The notes under the pieces were generated by a model that was not told where the DNA came from, did not search any database, and saw only the letters and a list, made by a program, of their open reading frames with translations. Positions 1 through 8,557 of a stretch of 64,000 nt of DNA are shown here, piece by piece; position 1 is the stretch's first letter, and each line of letters opens with the position of its first letter. A program made the translations under genes and the position numbers. The DNA comes from Haladaptatus halobius (GTDB lineage: Archaea; Halobacteriota; Halobacteria; Halobacteriales; Haladaptataceae), in contig NZ_CP085339.1 of NCBI RefSeq assembly GCF_020618475.1, forward strand, positions 62,001-126,000, in the 5' to 3' direction.

Positions 1-1
1 A

Positions 2-523
2 TTCGTTCTGGTTCGGGCGACCATTGACGGCGAGGAAGAAACCGGCTATTACACCATCTCTTCACCCGACGTCGAGGAATTCTTCGAGATGACCGTCGCG
101 GTCGACCCCGACGGAACGCTCGGCACGTGGCTGGTCGAACGGACGATCGATGAGGAGATCACCGTCGAGGGGCCGTTCGGTGACATCCGGTACACCGGGG
201 AGGATGACGCGCTGGTTTTCGCACGCGGCCCCGGCATCGGGCCCGCAGTCGGTATCGCGGAGCTGGCCAGGGAGTCAGGACACGACGCGACGATCGTCCA
301 CGGTGGGAAGCAACCACCACACCAGAAACGGCTCACCCACTTGGAGGAGCGCGGTGTGACCGTCATCCTCACGAACGACCTCAGTGGGACGGTGGAATCG
401 CTGACGGCGGACGAAATGTATGTCTTTGGGTTTCAAGGGTTCATCGAGGAGACGAAAGACGCCCTCACCGCCGCCGACGTCGATCTCGCCGAGGTCGAGA
501 TGGAGAGCTTCGGCCCGGCGTAG
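2..523 (+). CDS. FAD/NAD(P)-binding oxidoreductase, ferredoxin-reductase type (5' end missing)
   Basis: The reading frame is open from the left edge, so only about 173 C-terminal residues are visible. A flavin-binding type motif, YYTISSP, lies near the edge, followed by a beta-rich segment and a glycine-rich GPGIGPAVGIAE stretch where the pyridine-nucleotide domain of ferredoxin-NADP reductases begins. The chain ends with a GFQGF segment and an acidic helix, as in this family. It probably passes electrons between NAD(P)H and a partner redox protein. An internal ATG at 89 would remove the flavin motif and is unlikely to be the start. The precise partner cannot be told from this fragment. Confidence 0.72.
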   Translation, partial: FVLVRATIDGEEETGYYTISSPDVEEFFEMTVAVDPDGTLGTWLVERTIDEEITVEGPFGDIRYTGEDDALVFARGPGIGPAVGIAELARESGHDATIVHGGKQPPHQKRLTHLEERGVTVILTNDLSGTVESLTADEMYVFGFQGFIEETKDALTAADVDLAEVEMESFGPA

Positions 524-869
524 GTCGACGCGGCGACTTCAGCGATATTTTCTCCCGGGGTTCCAACGATTTGGTTTGCGCGAAGCAACTGTCGTGGGAG
601 CGGAGCCCCGCCCGAGTTCACAAGCCCGCTCGACGCCCAGGATGCAATTGGTGACGTAATGGTCGCCTCGAGGAGGATTTTCGTGCGCCGGGGTTGTTAA
701 CCGACTGCGATCCACGCACAGTCGATTGTGGGACTCGGGTGGATGCCGTCGTTCGCCGGATATACGTGCAGGAGAGTATCGCCCGCTACGGCGCGAAGTT
801 CATCCCTTGCTAGAAGATAACTAACCACAACCTATAAGATACCACTCCTCACATACGCAAAATAGAATA
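524..869. other. Intergenic region upstream of the livHM operon
   Basis: No convincing gene is seen in these 346 bases; the short open frames are shadows. The right end carries the TATA-like element of livH. The rest shows no repeat or RNA signature that I recognise. Confidence 0.5.
832..839 (+). promoter_or_regulatory. TATA box of livHM
   Basis: CTATAAGA lies 31-38 nt before the livH ATG at 870, which fits a haloarchaeal promoter with a very short leader. Assigned by position and composition only. Confidence 0.45.
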
Positions 870-1733
870 ATGGCAGGCAATCAATTTGTCCAGATATGGG
901 CATTGCTAGTCGATGGCCTGAGTATTGGACTCCTCTACGCGATGCTCGGACTCGGGATTACGCTCGTGTTCGGCCTCGGCGGTATCCTGAATCTAGCACT
1001 GGGTGTGTTCAGCGTCATCGCGCTCATCGTGACGTTCGAATTAACTGGATCGTTACCGCTCGTCATCGCCGCGGCCGTCGCGATCGTTGGTGTGGCCGTA
1101 GTGGGTTTAATTCTCGAACGGACGCTCCTACAGCTCGTTTATCGGTCGAAAGGTGACGACCGATTGTTGCTTGGCATCTTCACCACGCTCGGACTCTCGA
1201 TTCTGCTACAGGGCGTTCTCTCGACCCAGTATAGCGGACTTTTTTCTATACCCGCTGAAATTTCCTCGATACAGATCTTCGGCGCGTTTATTAGAGGTGG
1301 TTCGCTCGTCACTCTCGCACTCTCCGTACTGACCTTGCTGGCGATGTACCTGTTCTTCAGCCGAACGTATACCGGAATGGCGACTCGAACGATCATGCAG
1401 GATGAAATCGGTGCGGTCTACTGCGGTATCGATATCGGACGGATGAGAACATTCGTATTCGTACTGAGTATCGCGATCGCGAGCTTTACGGGAGTGCTCT
1501 ATGGTCTGACGTTCGAAGCCGGCGTATCTGATTCGTTCGATCTCACTATCACCGCCGTTATCGTCTCCATCGTTGGCGGCGTCACGAGCATTCCGGGGGT
1601 AGTCGCCGCCGGTATTCTGCTGGGGATCCTGACCACATTCCTCAGCGCGTTCTTCGGGTCGTACGTCGCGACCATTTCGCTGTTCGGCACCGCGATCGTC
1701 GTGCTCCTGTTGAAGCCGGAGGGAATCCAATGA
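870..1733 (+). CDS. livH: Branched-chain amino acid type ABC transporter permease (LivH)
   Basis: A 287-residue integral membrane protein with about eight hydrophobic segments. It has the LivH pattern: an early GLGITLVFGLGG-ILNLALG segment and a late cytoplasmic loop GGVTSIPGVVAAGILLG that docks with the ATPase. It forms half of the membrane channel of a HAAT-family importer. The stop overlaps the start of livM (ATGA at 1730-1733), so the two are translationally coupled. The two ATPases and a binding protein are encoded on the opposite strand at 4.2-7.0 kb. HAAT systems carry branched-chain amino acids, amides, urea or aromatic acids, so the substrate is not fixed; the catabolic neighbours suggest a small carboxylate or amide. 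Confidence 0.9.
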   Translation: MAGNQFVQIWALLVDGLSIGLLYAMLGLGITLVFGLGGILNLALGVFSVIALIVTFELTGSLPLVIAAAVAIVGVAVVGLILERTLLQLVYRSKGDDRLLLGIFTTLGLSILLQGVLSTQYSGLFSIPAEISSIQIFGAFIRGGSLVTLALSVLTLLAMYLFFSRTYTGMATRTIMQDEIGAVYCGIDIGRMRTFVFVLSIAIASFTGVLYGLTFEAGVSDSFDLTITAVIVSIVGGVTSIPGVVAAGILLGILTTFLSAFFGSYVATISLFGTAIVVLLLKPEGIQ

Positions 1734-2737
1734 ACTGGGACTATTCTCGAATCTTGGCTGTGGGGGTTATATTGTTCGCTATTCCACAGATGTTCTTCGC
1801 GCCGAACGTGAGCTACTTCTCGCGAATTTTCGTTCTAATGGCGCTGTACGCCATTCTCGCCATGGCACTCAACATCGTCTTCGGACATACGGATCAACTG
1901 CTTCTGTTTACCGGCGCGATCACCGGTGTCGGTACGTATACGACCGTACTCATCGCCCAAGGATACGGTATCTCCCCCTGGATAACACTGTTCTTGGGTG
2001 CGCTAGTAGCCGGTGTCATCGGTGCCATCGTGTGTTATGTAGCAGCGATTCGTGAACTAACGGTCATCGTCATCTCGATTCTCACCCTTGCGCTTCAGTT
2101 CTCCATTATTGAACTCTTCAACAGTCTACGCGATATCACCGGTGGGGTGACCGGTCTCGCCTTCTCTGGGTTGCGTCTCGAAGTGATCGAGAACACCTTC
2201 GGCCTCCGCGAAGACGCCGTACTGTTCTACACGATCTCGGTGATACTACTCGGCGTGCTCCTCTTGTACCGGAATCTCATGAACTCCAAGTACGGGTTGG
2301 CGTTCGAGATGATTCGACAGGATGAGACCGCGGCCGAGTCAGCGGGTCTCAACGTGGTAAAATACAAAACCTTTGCGGGATTCATCGCGACGTTCATCAT
2401 GGGGCTAACCGGACCGTTCTTCGGACAGCTTTCCGGCTACGTGACGCCGAACCTGTTCTCGTTCAATTCGATCGACGTACTCATTCTTATCATGCTCATC
2501 GTCGGCGGACTCCGGACGATGTACGGACCGCTCGTCGGGGCAGCGCTGATCATCTTCCTCAACGAGCAACTCCGGTCGTTTGCGGAGTTTCGCTCCATAC
2601 TCTTCGGGGCGTTGTTGATCGTCTTATTCCTCTACTTCAGGGATGGCATCGTTCCCTTCGTCAATGATCGTCTTGAAAAGTCGAATCTCAAACGACGAGT
2701 GGCGAAGCGAGTAACGAACTTCCGCCCAGGTTCGTAG
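1730..2737 (+). CDS. livM: Branched-chain amino acid type ABC transporter permease (LivM)
   Basis: A 335-residue membrane protein, the second permease of the HAAT importer. Typical LivM features are the segment GHTDQLLLFTGAITGVGTY near residue 60 and IVGGLRTMYGPLVGAALI near residue 260, followed by a basic cytoplasmic tail. The start overlaps the livH stop by four bases. Length and hydrophobic profile are normal for LivM. A LarA-like gene starts 90 bases downstream, on the same strand. Confidence 0.9.
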   Translation: MNWDYSRILAVGVILFAIPQMFFAPNVSYFSRIFVLMALYAILAMALNIVFGHTDQLLLFTGAITGVGTYTTVLIAQGYGISPWITLFLGALVAGVIGAIVCYVAAIRELTVIVISILTLALQFSIIELFNSLRDITGGVTGLAFSGLRLEVIENTFGLREDAVLFYTISVILLGVLLLYRNLMNSKYGLAFEMIRQDETAAESAGLNVVKYKTFAGFIATFIMGLTGPFFGQLSGYVTPNLFSFNSIDVLILIMLIVGGLRTMYGPLVGAALIIFLNEQLRSFAEFRSILFGALLIVLFLYFRDGIVPFVNDRLEKSNLKRRVAKRVTNFRPGS

Positions 2738-2827
2738 AGGCCTCGCGACCGTACTGCTACCGGAGTCTTCTGCTTGACTCACGTCCTCCGAACACCTTTT
2801 TACCAGCGACACCCGTACCTGGTAGAT

Positions 2828-4246
2828 ATGTCGACCGGAAACGATTTGATAGTATCACAGGAAGTCATCAAGGAGACGTGTGGGGAGACGCCGCTCCCAA
2901 AACTCGATACCATTGAACAGGTCTGAGAGACGAACCCGATTCCCGTATCGGACGTCACTGATCGGGCAGTAGCGACAGTTCAGGACCTCCCTTTCGAGGA
3001 CGTCCCCGACGGTGGCACGATTGCACTCGGTGTCGGCAGTCGCGGGATAGCAAATCTCCCAAACGTAGTCCGCGGTGTCGTCGATGGGGTCCGAGAGATG
3101 GGATACGAACCGTTCGTCGTGCCGGCGATGGGGAGTCACGGCGGTGCAACGGCAGATGGGCAGCGAGAGAAACTCGCCTCTCTCGGGATATCGGAGGACA
3201 CCGTTGACTGTGAGATTCGATCAAGTATGAACGTCGTCACCGTCGGGACGACGCCCGAGCGAGGCGTGCCGCTATATTTCGATGCGATCGCGGCGGACGC
3301 CGATGCTATCGTGCCGATAAATCGCATCAAGCCGCACACCGACTTCGATGGGAGCGTCGAGAGCGGCCTCTCGAAGATGATTGTCATCGGCCTCGGGAAA
3401 CAGCGCGGTGCAAAGATCGCCCACGATTGGGCGGTCGACTGGAGTTTCCGAAACATGATTCCCGAGATCACCAAGCAACTCCTCGAAGAACTTCCGATCG
3501 TCGGCGGTGTCGCCATCGTTGAGGATCAGCATGACGACACCGGGATGCTCGAAGCGATCCCGCCGGCGGGGTTCCTCGACCGGGAGCGAGAACTGCTCGA
3601 AACGGCCTACGATATCATGCCGAAGCTTCCGTTTGAGTCCGTCGACGTCCTCGTCATTGACCGGCAGGGGAAGGACATCAGCGGTCAGGGCATCGATACG
3701 AATGTCATTGGCCGACGGCCGTTTTCCATCAATGAACCAGCTCCTGACAGCCCAGAGGTAAAGCGTATTTATGTCAGGTCGCTCACTGAGACAACCAAGG
3801 GCAATGCGATGGGCATGGGCTCGGCCGACTTCATCCATCGTGACTTCTTCGAGGAAATTGACGCCTCCAAGTCACTCATCAACGCAATCACCGCGAGTAC
3901 AACCCGGGGCGTTCGCGTTCCGCCAGTGGTCGAGACGGATCGGGCCGGTCTGATCGCATCGCTCTCCACGATCGGCGTCGTCGACCCTGAATTGGTTCGC
4001 GTCCTCCGTGTAACCGACACGATGCGGCTAAAGCGACTGTACGCGTCGGAAGCCCTGGTCGAGGAGGCCCGCGGCCGCGACGATCTCCGTGTCGTCCGGG
4101 AACCGGAACCAGTACGATTCGAGAACGGACAGTTCGCTTCTCGCCCGCCTGATTCATCTGAAATAAAGACTCGGCCAGATACGGAATTGTGGCGGCGCTC
4201 GAACGTGGCATCCCGCTATCTTCGACAACTTCCGCTCACAGGTTGA
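2828..4246 (+). pseudogene. LarA-like (DUF2088) protein interrupted by in-frame TGA
   Basis: From ATG 2828 the frame encodes the N-terminal part of a LarA/DUF2088 domain protein, meets TGA at 2924-2926 (codon 33), and continues in the same frame to 4246. Protein-like sequence runs right through the stop: upstream SQEVIKETCGETPLPKLD, downstream PIPVSDVTDRAVATVQDLP, then GSRGIANLPNVVRGVVDGV and PFVVPAMGSHGGA, typical of the family. LarA-family proteins include the nickel-pincer lactate racemase, but many members act on other substrates. A CGA-to-TGA or TGG-to-TGA change would explain the stop. The next good start, 3098, would lose about 90 residues, including part of the core. The 3' end overlaps the convergent binding-protein gene by 11 bases. 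It may be a true nonsense mutation or a base-call error. Confidence 0.7.
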
Positions 4247-5483
4247 GTGAACCGGGTTCGAAGGCGGGGAGCGGATCGGTTCGGAACTCCTCTTTGGGTG
4301 CGAACTTCCCGTTCGACCAGTAGTCGGGAGAACTCCCAACGTCGAACGAGTTGTAGACCTGAACCGAACCCTTCGGCTCCCCCCAGTCAGTGTATTCGAT
4401 TTTTGCACCGTAGAGCAGATCGAACGTCCCGGTGCGTGTCGCTTCGGCAACGTCCACTGGATCCGTGGAGCCTGCTTCCTCTATCGACTTCGCTACGAGT
4501 TGAACTGCGGTGTACCCGTTCACTTGTGCATGGTCGAACAATCCACCGACTTCCTCATTGAAGGTTGACGCTACTTCTGCATAATCGTCGGCGTACATGT
4601 CGGTTGAGTTGAAGGATGCAAACGAACGGTCGATGCTGTCGCCGATGGCGTTGTAGTCTGCTTCCATTGGAGTAATAGCACCGAGGAATAGATCCGGCTC
4701 CAACCCAATCTCGTACATCTGGGGGTACAATGAACTGACCCCTGCCGGGTGGGCGGTGCCAAGGAACATTTCGATATCGTTGGGGAACTGCCGGAGTTGC
4801 GGAACGAAGTCCGTTTGCGTGATCGGTGCCGTCTTCCTCGTCACGTTGAGGCCGTCGGGGAAGTAGGCGTCCATCGCCGCCTCATACTCGTCACCCCAGA
4901 CACCATCCTCAAATATGACGCCGACGTTGCTGTAACCGCGGTCTTTCACGATCTGTGCCTGTGCTCGACCAACGGTCGGTGTTGCAGGCAGAGCGGTTCG
5001 GAACGTGAACTGCGCGTCTTTCGGCACGATCTTTACTGCACCTGCCGCATGGAGGTACAGCGGAACCTTGTTTTGTTCAGCTATCCTTCCGACTCTGATC
5101 GCCGCCTCCGACGCACCGGGACCGATGCCCGCAACTGCGTTGTCTTGCTCGATCGCTTCGGTGAACGCATTCGCTGCAGCTTTTCCGCTGCTCTCCGTGT
5201 CCACGGTTTGGACGCGGATTTTACGCCCTCGAACGCCTCCGTTTGCATTGATCTGTTGGGCCGCAAATTCCGCGCCCACTCGATGACGTGGTCCATATAC
5301 GGAGAATGGCCCGGAGAGCGGTTGGAGTGAGGAAATCACGATGGGATCATTACCTCCACCACTGCCGCCACCGTCGTTGCCCCCCTCGAAGAGACACCCA
5401 GCGACGAGGGTTGTTGCTACGCCTGTACCAGTTGCTTTCAGAAACTTACGCCTCTTCGTATCCGGGGGGGATTGTGGGGTCAT
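4236..5483 (-). CDS. Branched-chain amino acid type ABC transporter substrate-binding lipoprotein (LivK-like)
   Basis: A 415-residue extracytoplasmic solute receptor. The N-terminus has a Tat motif (RRKFLK, residues 11-16), a hydrophobic stretch and a lipobox LVAGC with Cys30 as lipidation site, then a Gly/Asn/Asp-rich linker typical of haloarchaeal lipoproteins. The mature part follows the periplasmic-binding type I fold: SSLQPLSGPFSVYGPRHRVG at the start, a VGIGPGASEAAIRVGRIAEQ segment near the first hinge, and a long C-terminal lobe. It delivers the ligand to LivHM. It is transcribed towards the LarA-like gene and lies 134 bases downstream of livF, probably from its own promoter. Confidence 0.88.
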   Translation of the reverse strand: MTPQSPPDTKRRKFLKATGTGVATTLVAGCLFEGGNDGGGSGGGNDPIVISSLQPLSGPFSVYGPRHRVGAEFAAQQINANGGVRGRKIRVQTVDTESSGKAAANAFTEAIEQDNAVAGIGPGASEAAIRVGRIAEQNKVPLYLHAAGAVKIVPKDAQFTFRTALPATPTVGRAQAQIVKDRGYSNVGVIFEDGVWGDEYEAAMDAYFPDGLNVTRKTAPITQTDFVPQLRQFPNDIEMFLGTAHPAGVSSLYPQMYEIGLEPDLFLGAITPMEADYNAIGDSIDRSFASFNSTDMYADDYAEVASTFNEEVGGLFDHAQVNGYTAVQLVAKSIEEAGSTDPVDVAEATRTGTFDLLYGAKIEYTDWGEPKGSVQVYNSFDVGSSPDYWSNGKFAPKEEFRTDPLPAFEPGSLNL

Positions 5484-5617
5484 GCTACTCCCTTCTAAGC
5501 GCTAAGGGCAAGTATTTATCTCTTTCTTTAATATAAGAACAAATAATGATGGTAAAATCAGTCATCTCCTAGGTTATCTTAAAACCCCAAAGTGTAGTCA
5601 TGTATGAGTGACATCAG

Positions 5618-6316
5618 CTATCCACTCAAGTAACTCCGTCTGACGTGGTCGCTCTCGAGCAGTTCCTGTCCGGTTCCTTCCGAAGCAATACGGCCATTTT
5701 CGAGGAGGTAGGCACGGTTCGCAAGATCGAGTGCCTGATCGATGTGCTGTTCGATGAGAACGACGGTGACGTCGTTGCTAATTTCGTCGATCTTTTCGAA
5801 CACTCGCTCGACAAGTTGCGGTGCGAGCGCACCCGACGGTTCGTCGAGTGCCAACACCTCCGGTTTCGCCATCAATCCCCGACCAATGGCGAGCATCTGT
5901 TGTTCGCCGCCGCTGAGTGTACTGGCCTTCTGATTCCGCCGATCTTCGAGTACGGGGAACATCTCGATGACCTCTTCGAGCGTCTTCTCGAAGTCGTCGC
6001 GCTGCGTGTACGACCCCATTCGGAGGTTCTCGTACACCGAGAGATCACCGAAGAGATTCCGTTTCTCTGAAATGTGAACGAACCCGTTGCTGACCCTGTC
6101 GCTGGCTGCCATCGACGATATCGGTTTTCCGAACAACTCGATCTCCCCGCTCGTGGGGTCGATCACGCCAGAGAGCGTCTTCAGCAAAGTCGTCTTGCCG
6201 GCACCGTTCGGGCCGACGATCGCGACGACGGAGTCTTCGTCGCTAACTTCGAGGGAGACGTCCCAGAGAACCTGTAAGTCCCCGTAGTGGACGTTGAGAT
6301 CGAAAACTGCGATCAT
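5618..6316 (-). CDS. livF: ABC transporter ATP-binding protein (LivF)
   Basis: A 232-residue ATPase with Walker A GPNGAGKTT at residues 35-43, signature LSGGEQQ at 134-140 and Walker B VLALDEP at 154-160, then the switch histidine in VVLIEQH. The short length and sequence fit LivF of the HAAT family. It starts two bases after the livG stop, so the two ATPases form one operon. Together they would power the LivHM permeases encoded on the other strand. Confidence 0.9.
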   Translation of the reverse strand: MIAVFDLNVHYGDLQVLWDVSLEVSDEDSVVAIVGPNGAGKTTLLKTLSGVIDPTSGEIELFGKPISSMAASDRVSNGFVHISEKRNLFGDLSVYENLRMGSYTQRDDFEKTLEEVIEMFPVLEDRRNQKASTLSGGEQQMLAIGRGLMAKPEVLALDEPSGALAPQLVERVFEKIDEISNDVTVVLIEQHIDQALDLANRAYLLENGRIASEGTGQELLESDHVRRSYLSG

Positions 6317-6318
6317 CG

Positions 6319-7044
6319 TTACGCCTCCGCTCCGCCGAGGTACGCTTCCGCAACTCGGCGGTTTTGTTGAACTTGTTCGGGTGTGCCGTTCGCAATTTTC
6401 TCTCCCTGGTTGAGGACGATTATCCGGTCGGTAGCGGTCATGATTGCGTCCATCACGTGTTCGATCCAGAATACCGAGATACCGAATTCGTCACGCGTCT
6501 TTTGGAGATTCCCGGATAGTTCGTCGAGCTCCCTCGGTGTCAACCCGCTCCCGATTTCGTCCACCAGGATGAGATCCGGTTCGGAGGCGAGTGCCCGAGC
6601 GAGTTCGAGTTGTTTCCGATGGGCAATTGTGAGATTACTCGCATCCTCTTCGGCCTCGTTTTCGAGGTCAATAAATTCGAGGTATTCCCACGCTTTTTCC
6701 CGTTCCTCATCGAGCGACCCCGGGTCGTTCTTTCCGAACATCGCCCCGGCGAGGACGTTGTCGAGCACCGTCGACTCGTTGAACGTCCGTGCCGTCTGAA
6801 AGGTTCGCATGATCCCATTGCGGGCAATTTCGTGTGGCGGTTTCCCCACCAGTTCCTCGCTGTCAAACAGTATGCTGCCGTTTTCGGGCGTGTAGACGCC
6901 GGCAATCGAATTGAAAAGCGTCGTCTTCCCGGCGCCGTTCGGACCGATAAGGCCGACTATCTCACCGTGGTCGATACTGAAGTCTACGTCGTCGACGGCG
7001 GTCAGGCCGCCGAAGCGTTTGGTCACCTCGCTAGCCGTTAACAT
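6319..7044 (-). CDS. livG: ABC transporter ATP-binding protein (LivG)
   Basis: A 241-residue ATPase with Walker A GPNGAGKTT at 34-42, Walker B LILVDEI near 158-164 and the LivG-specific segment RTFQTARTF near residue 80. The ABC signature is of the relaxed LivG kind (LTIAHRKQLELARAL instead of LSGGQ), which is normal for this subfamily. First gene of the livGF operon. The promoter lies inside a perfect inverted repeat 19-36 bases upstream (7063-7080), suggesting control by a dimeric regulator. Confidence 0.9.
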   Translation of the reverse strand: MLTASEVTKRFGGLTAVDDVDFSIDHGEIVGLIGPNGAGKTTLFNSIAGVYTPENGSILFDSEELVGKPPHEIARNGIMRTFQTARTFNESTVLDNVLAGAMFGKNDPGSLDEEREKAWEYLEFIDLENEAEEDASNLTIAHRKQLELARALASEPDLILVDEIGSGLTPRELDELSGNLQKTRDEFGISVFWIEHVMDAIMTATDRIIVLNQGEKIANGTPEQVQQNRRVAEAYLGGAEA

Positions 7045-7062
7045 AGATATGGATATCCTGCA

Positions 7063-7080
7063 CCATGATATAAATCATGG
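7063..7080 (-). promoter_or_regulatory. Palindromic operator over the livG TATA box
   Basis: The 18 bases CCATGAT-ATAA-ATCATGG form a perfect 7-bp inverted repeat. On the minus strand the centre reads as a TATA-like TTTATAT, 24-30 nt before the livG start at 7044. A dimeric repressor such as the IclR protein encoded at 18.8-19.6 kb could block TBP here; that link is inference. Confidence 0.55.
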
Positions 7081-7225
7081 GGTCAGATACCATGGTGCCG
7101 GGGACGGACACCGACGACAGGGATCGACAGCGTTCGATCGTCCACCTTTTCGCCCGGCTACGGAACTCGACAGTAGGTTAATAGCATCCGTAAGAATTAA
7201 TTAGAAACCGAAAATTGGGGATAGT

Positions 7226-8461
7226 ATGGCGCACGAGACCGTTCTCTCGCAAGAGACGCGAACAGTTGTATCGCCGAGTAAGGTTGTCGTCGGGGCCGGT
7301 GCCGTCGAAGAAGTAGGCGAGTACGCATCCCTTTACGGAACCACCGCGCTGCTCGTCGCGACCGAACAGATTTTCGACGTCCATGGTGATACGGTACTCG
7401 ACACGCTCGACGCACACGGCGTCGAAACTGTCGTTTACACCGACGTTCGCCCCGACCCGACCGTCGAGAATATCAAGGTAGCCCACGAACTATGGGAGGA
7501 ACACGATTGTGATGTCATCGTAACCCTCGGGGGTGGGTCGTCCATCGACACCGGCAAAGGTGTCGGCATCCTCGCCGGTAACGGCGGCGAGATTCGGGAT
7601 TTCGGCGTCGACATCGCCGGGTATGAAGGTGTCCCAAATCCGACGCCGCCGCTTCTCGCCGTCAACACGACGGCCGGAACCGGCAGCGAGGCAACTCGTT
7701 CCGTCGTCGTCAGCGATGAGTCCACGTCGACGAAGTTCCTCATCGTCTCGAAAAACGTCGTCCCGGACGTCGCAATCGAAGATCCGGAACTCACCGTCTC
7801 GCTCCCGCGGAGCCACACAGTATTTACCGGTATCGACGCGCTCACCCACGCCATCGAGGCCTACGTGTCGGTGAACTCGTACGGGATTCCCGACGGGTAC
7901 GCCGTGGAAGCGATGGAACGCATTGCACGCTCCCTCCCGGTCGCCTGGGCGAACGGCGAGAATCTCGACGCTCGTGCCGACATGCTCGTGGGACAACTTC
8001 AAGCCGGACAGGCGTTCACCAACTCTTCCGTGGCACTCGTCCACGGCCTCGCGCGCCCGCTCGGCGCACAACTTCACATTCCACACGGCTTGGCAAACGC
8101 GCTCATCCTCCCGTATGTCGTGGAGTTCTCCGTGATGGCTGCTACGGAAAAGTACGCGACGGTCGCACACATCCTCGGTACGGCAGACGAAGACGACAAC
8201 ACCCGTGAGGCCGCCGACAAAGCGGCCGATGGCGTACTCCGACTTTGTGATGACCTCGACCTGACCGGCTACCTCGACGACTTCGGTGACGTTCCCACCC
8301 GCGAGGACTACCTCGCCGTGGTCGACGAGATGACGCAGGACGCCATCGATTCGGGGTCACCGGCCAACAACCCACGGAAGCCGACAGCTGACGAGATTCA
8401 GGACCTCTACGTCGAAATCTACGACGACGCGCTCGCTCCCGACAGTCCACGGCGTTCCTGA
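7226..8461 (+). CDS. Iron-containing alcohol dehydrogenase
   Basis: A 411-residue group III alcohol dehydrogenase. Visible signatures are the nucleotide-binding GGGSSIDTGKGV, the metal-site segment FTGIDALTHAIEAYVS with Asp and His ligands, and HGLARPLGAQLHIPHGLANA with the two remaining His ligands. It would oxidise an alcohol, or reduce an aldehyde, with NAD(P). It is divergent from livG and 96 bases upstream of an aldehyde dehydrogenase on the same strand, so an alcohol-to-aldehyde-to-acid pair is likely. Start ATG 7226 lies just after an AT-rich promoter-like stretch. Confidence 0.9.
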   Translation: MAHETVLSQETRTVVSPSKVVVGAGAVEEVGEYASLYGTTALLVATEQIFDVHGDTVLDTLDAHGVETVVYTDVRPDPTVENIKVAHELWEEHDCDVIVTLGGGSSIDTGKGVGILAGNGGEIRDFGVDIAGYEGVPNPTPPLLAVNTTAGTGSEATRSVVVSDESTSTKFLIVSKNVVPDVAIEDPELTVSLPRSHTVFTGIDALTHAIEAYVSVNSYGIPDGYAVEAMERIARSLPVAWANGENLDARADMLVGQLQAGQAFTNSSVALVHGLARPLGAQLHIPHGLANALILPYVVEFSVMAATEKYATVAHILGTADEDDNTREAADKAADGVLRLCDDLDLTGYLDDFGDVPTREDYLAVVDEMTQDAIDSGSPANNPRKPTADEIQDLYVEIYDDALAPDSPRRS

Positions 8462-8557
8462 ACGCCGCTCGTTTCCCGAATTTCCCCATAACACGACGAG
8501 CGGGAACTGACCGGTCGAATCAAAACTACTAATGAGGGTGGTAGTAAACTGCTATGT

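Noticed and set aside
1206-1730. 174-codon minus-strand frame inside livH
   Set aside because: Shadow of the livH codon pattern; composition is Arg/Asp/Glu-rich without hydrophobic core.
2924-2926. TGA in the LarA-like gene read as selenocysteine
   Set aside because: Haloarchaea are not known to have selenocysteine machinery, no SECIS-like structure was seen, and LarA has no Sec site near residue 33.
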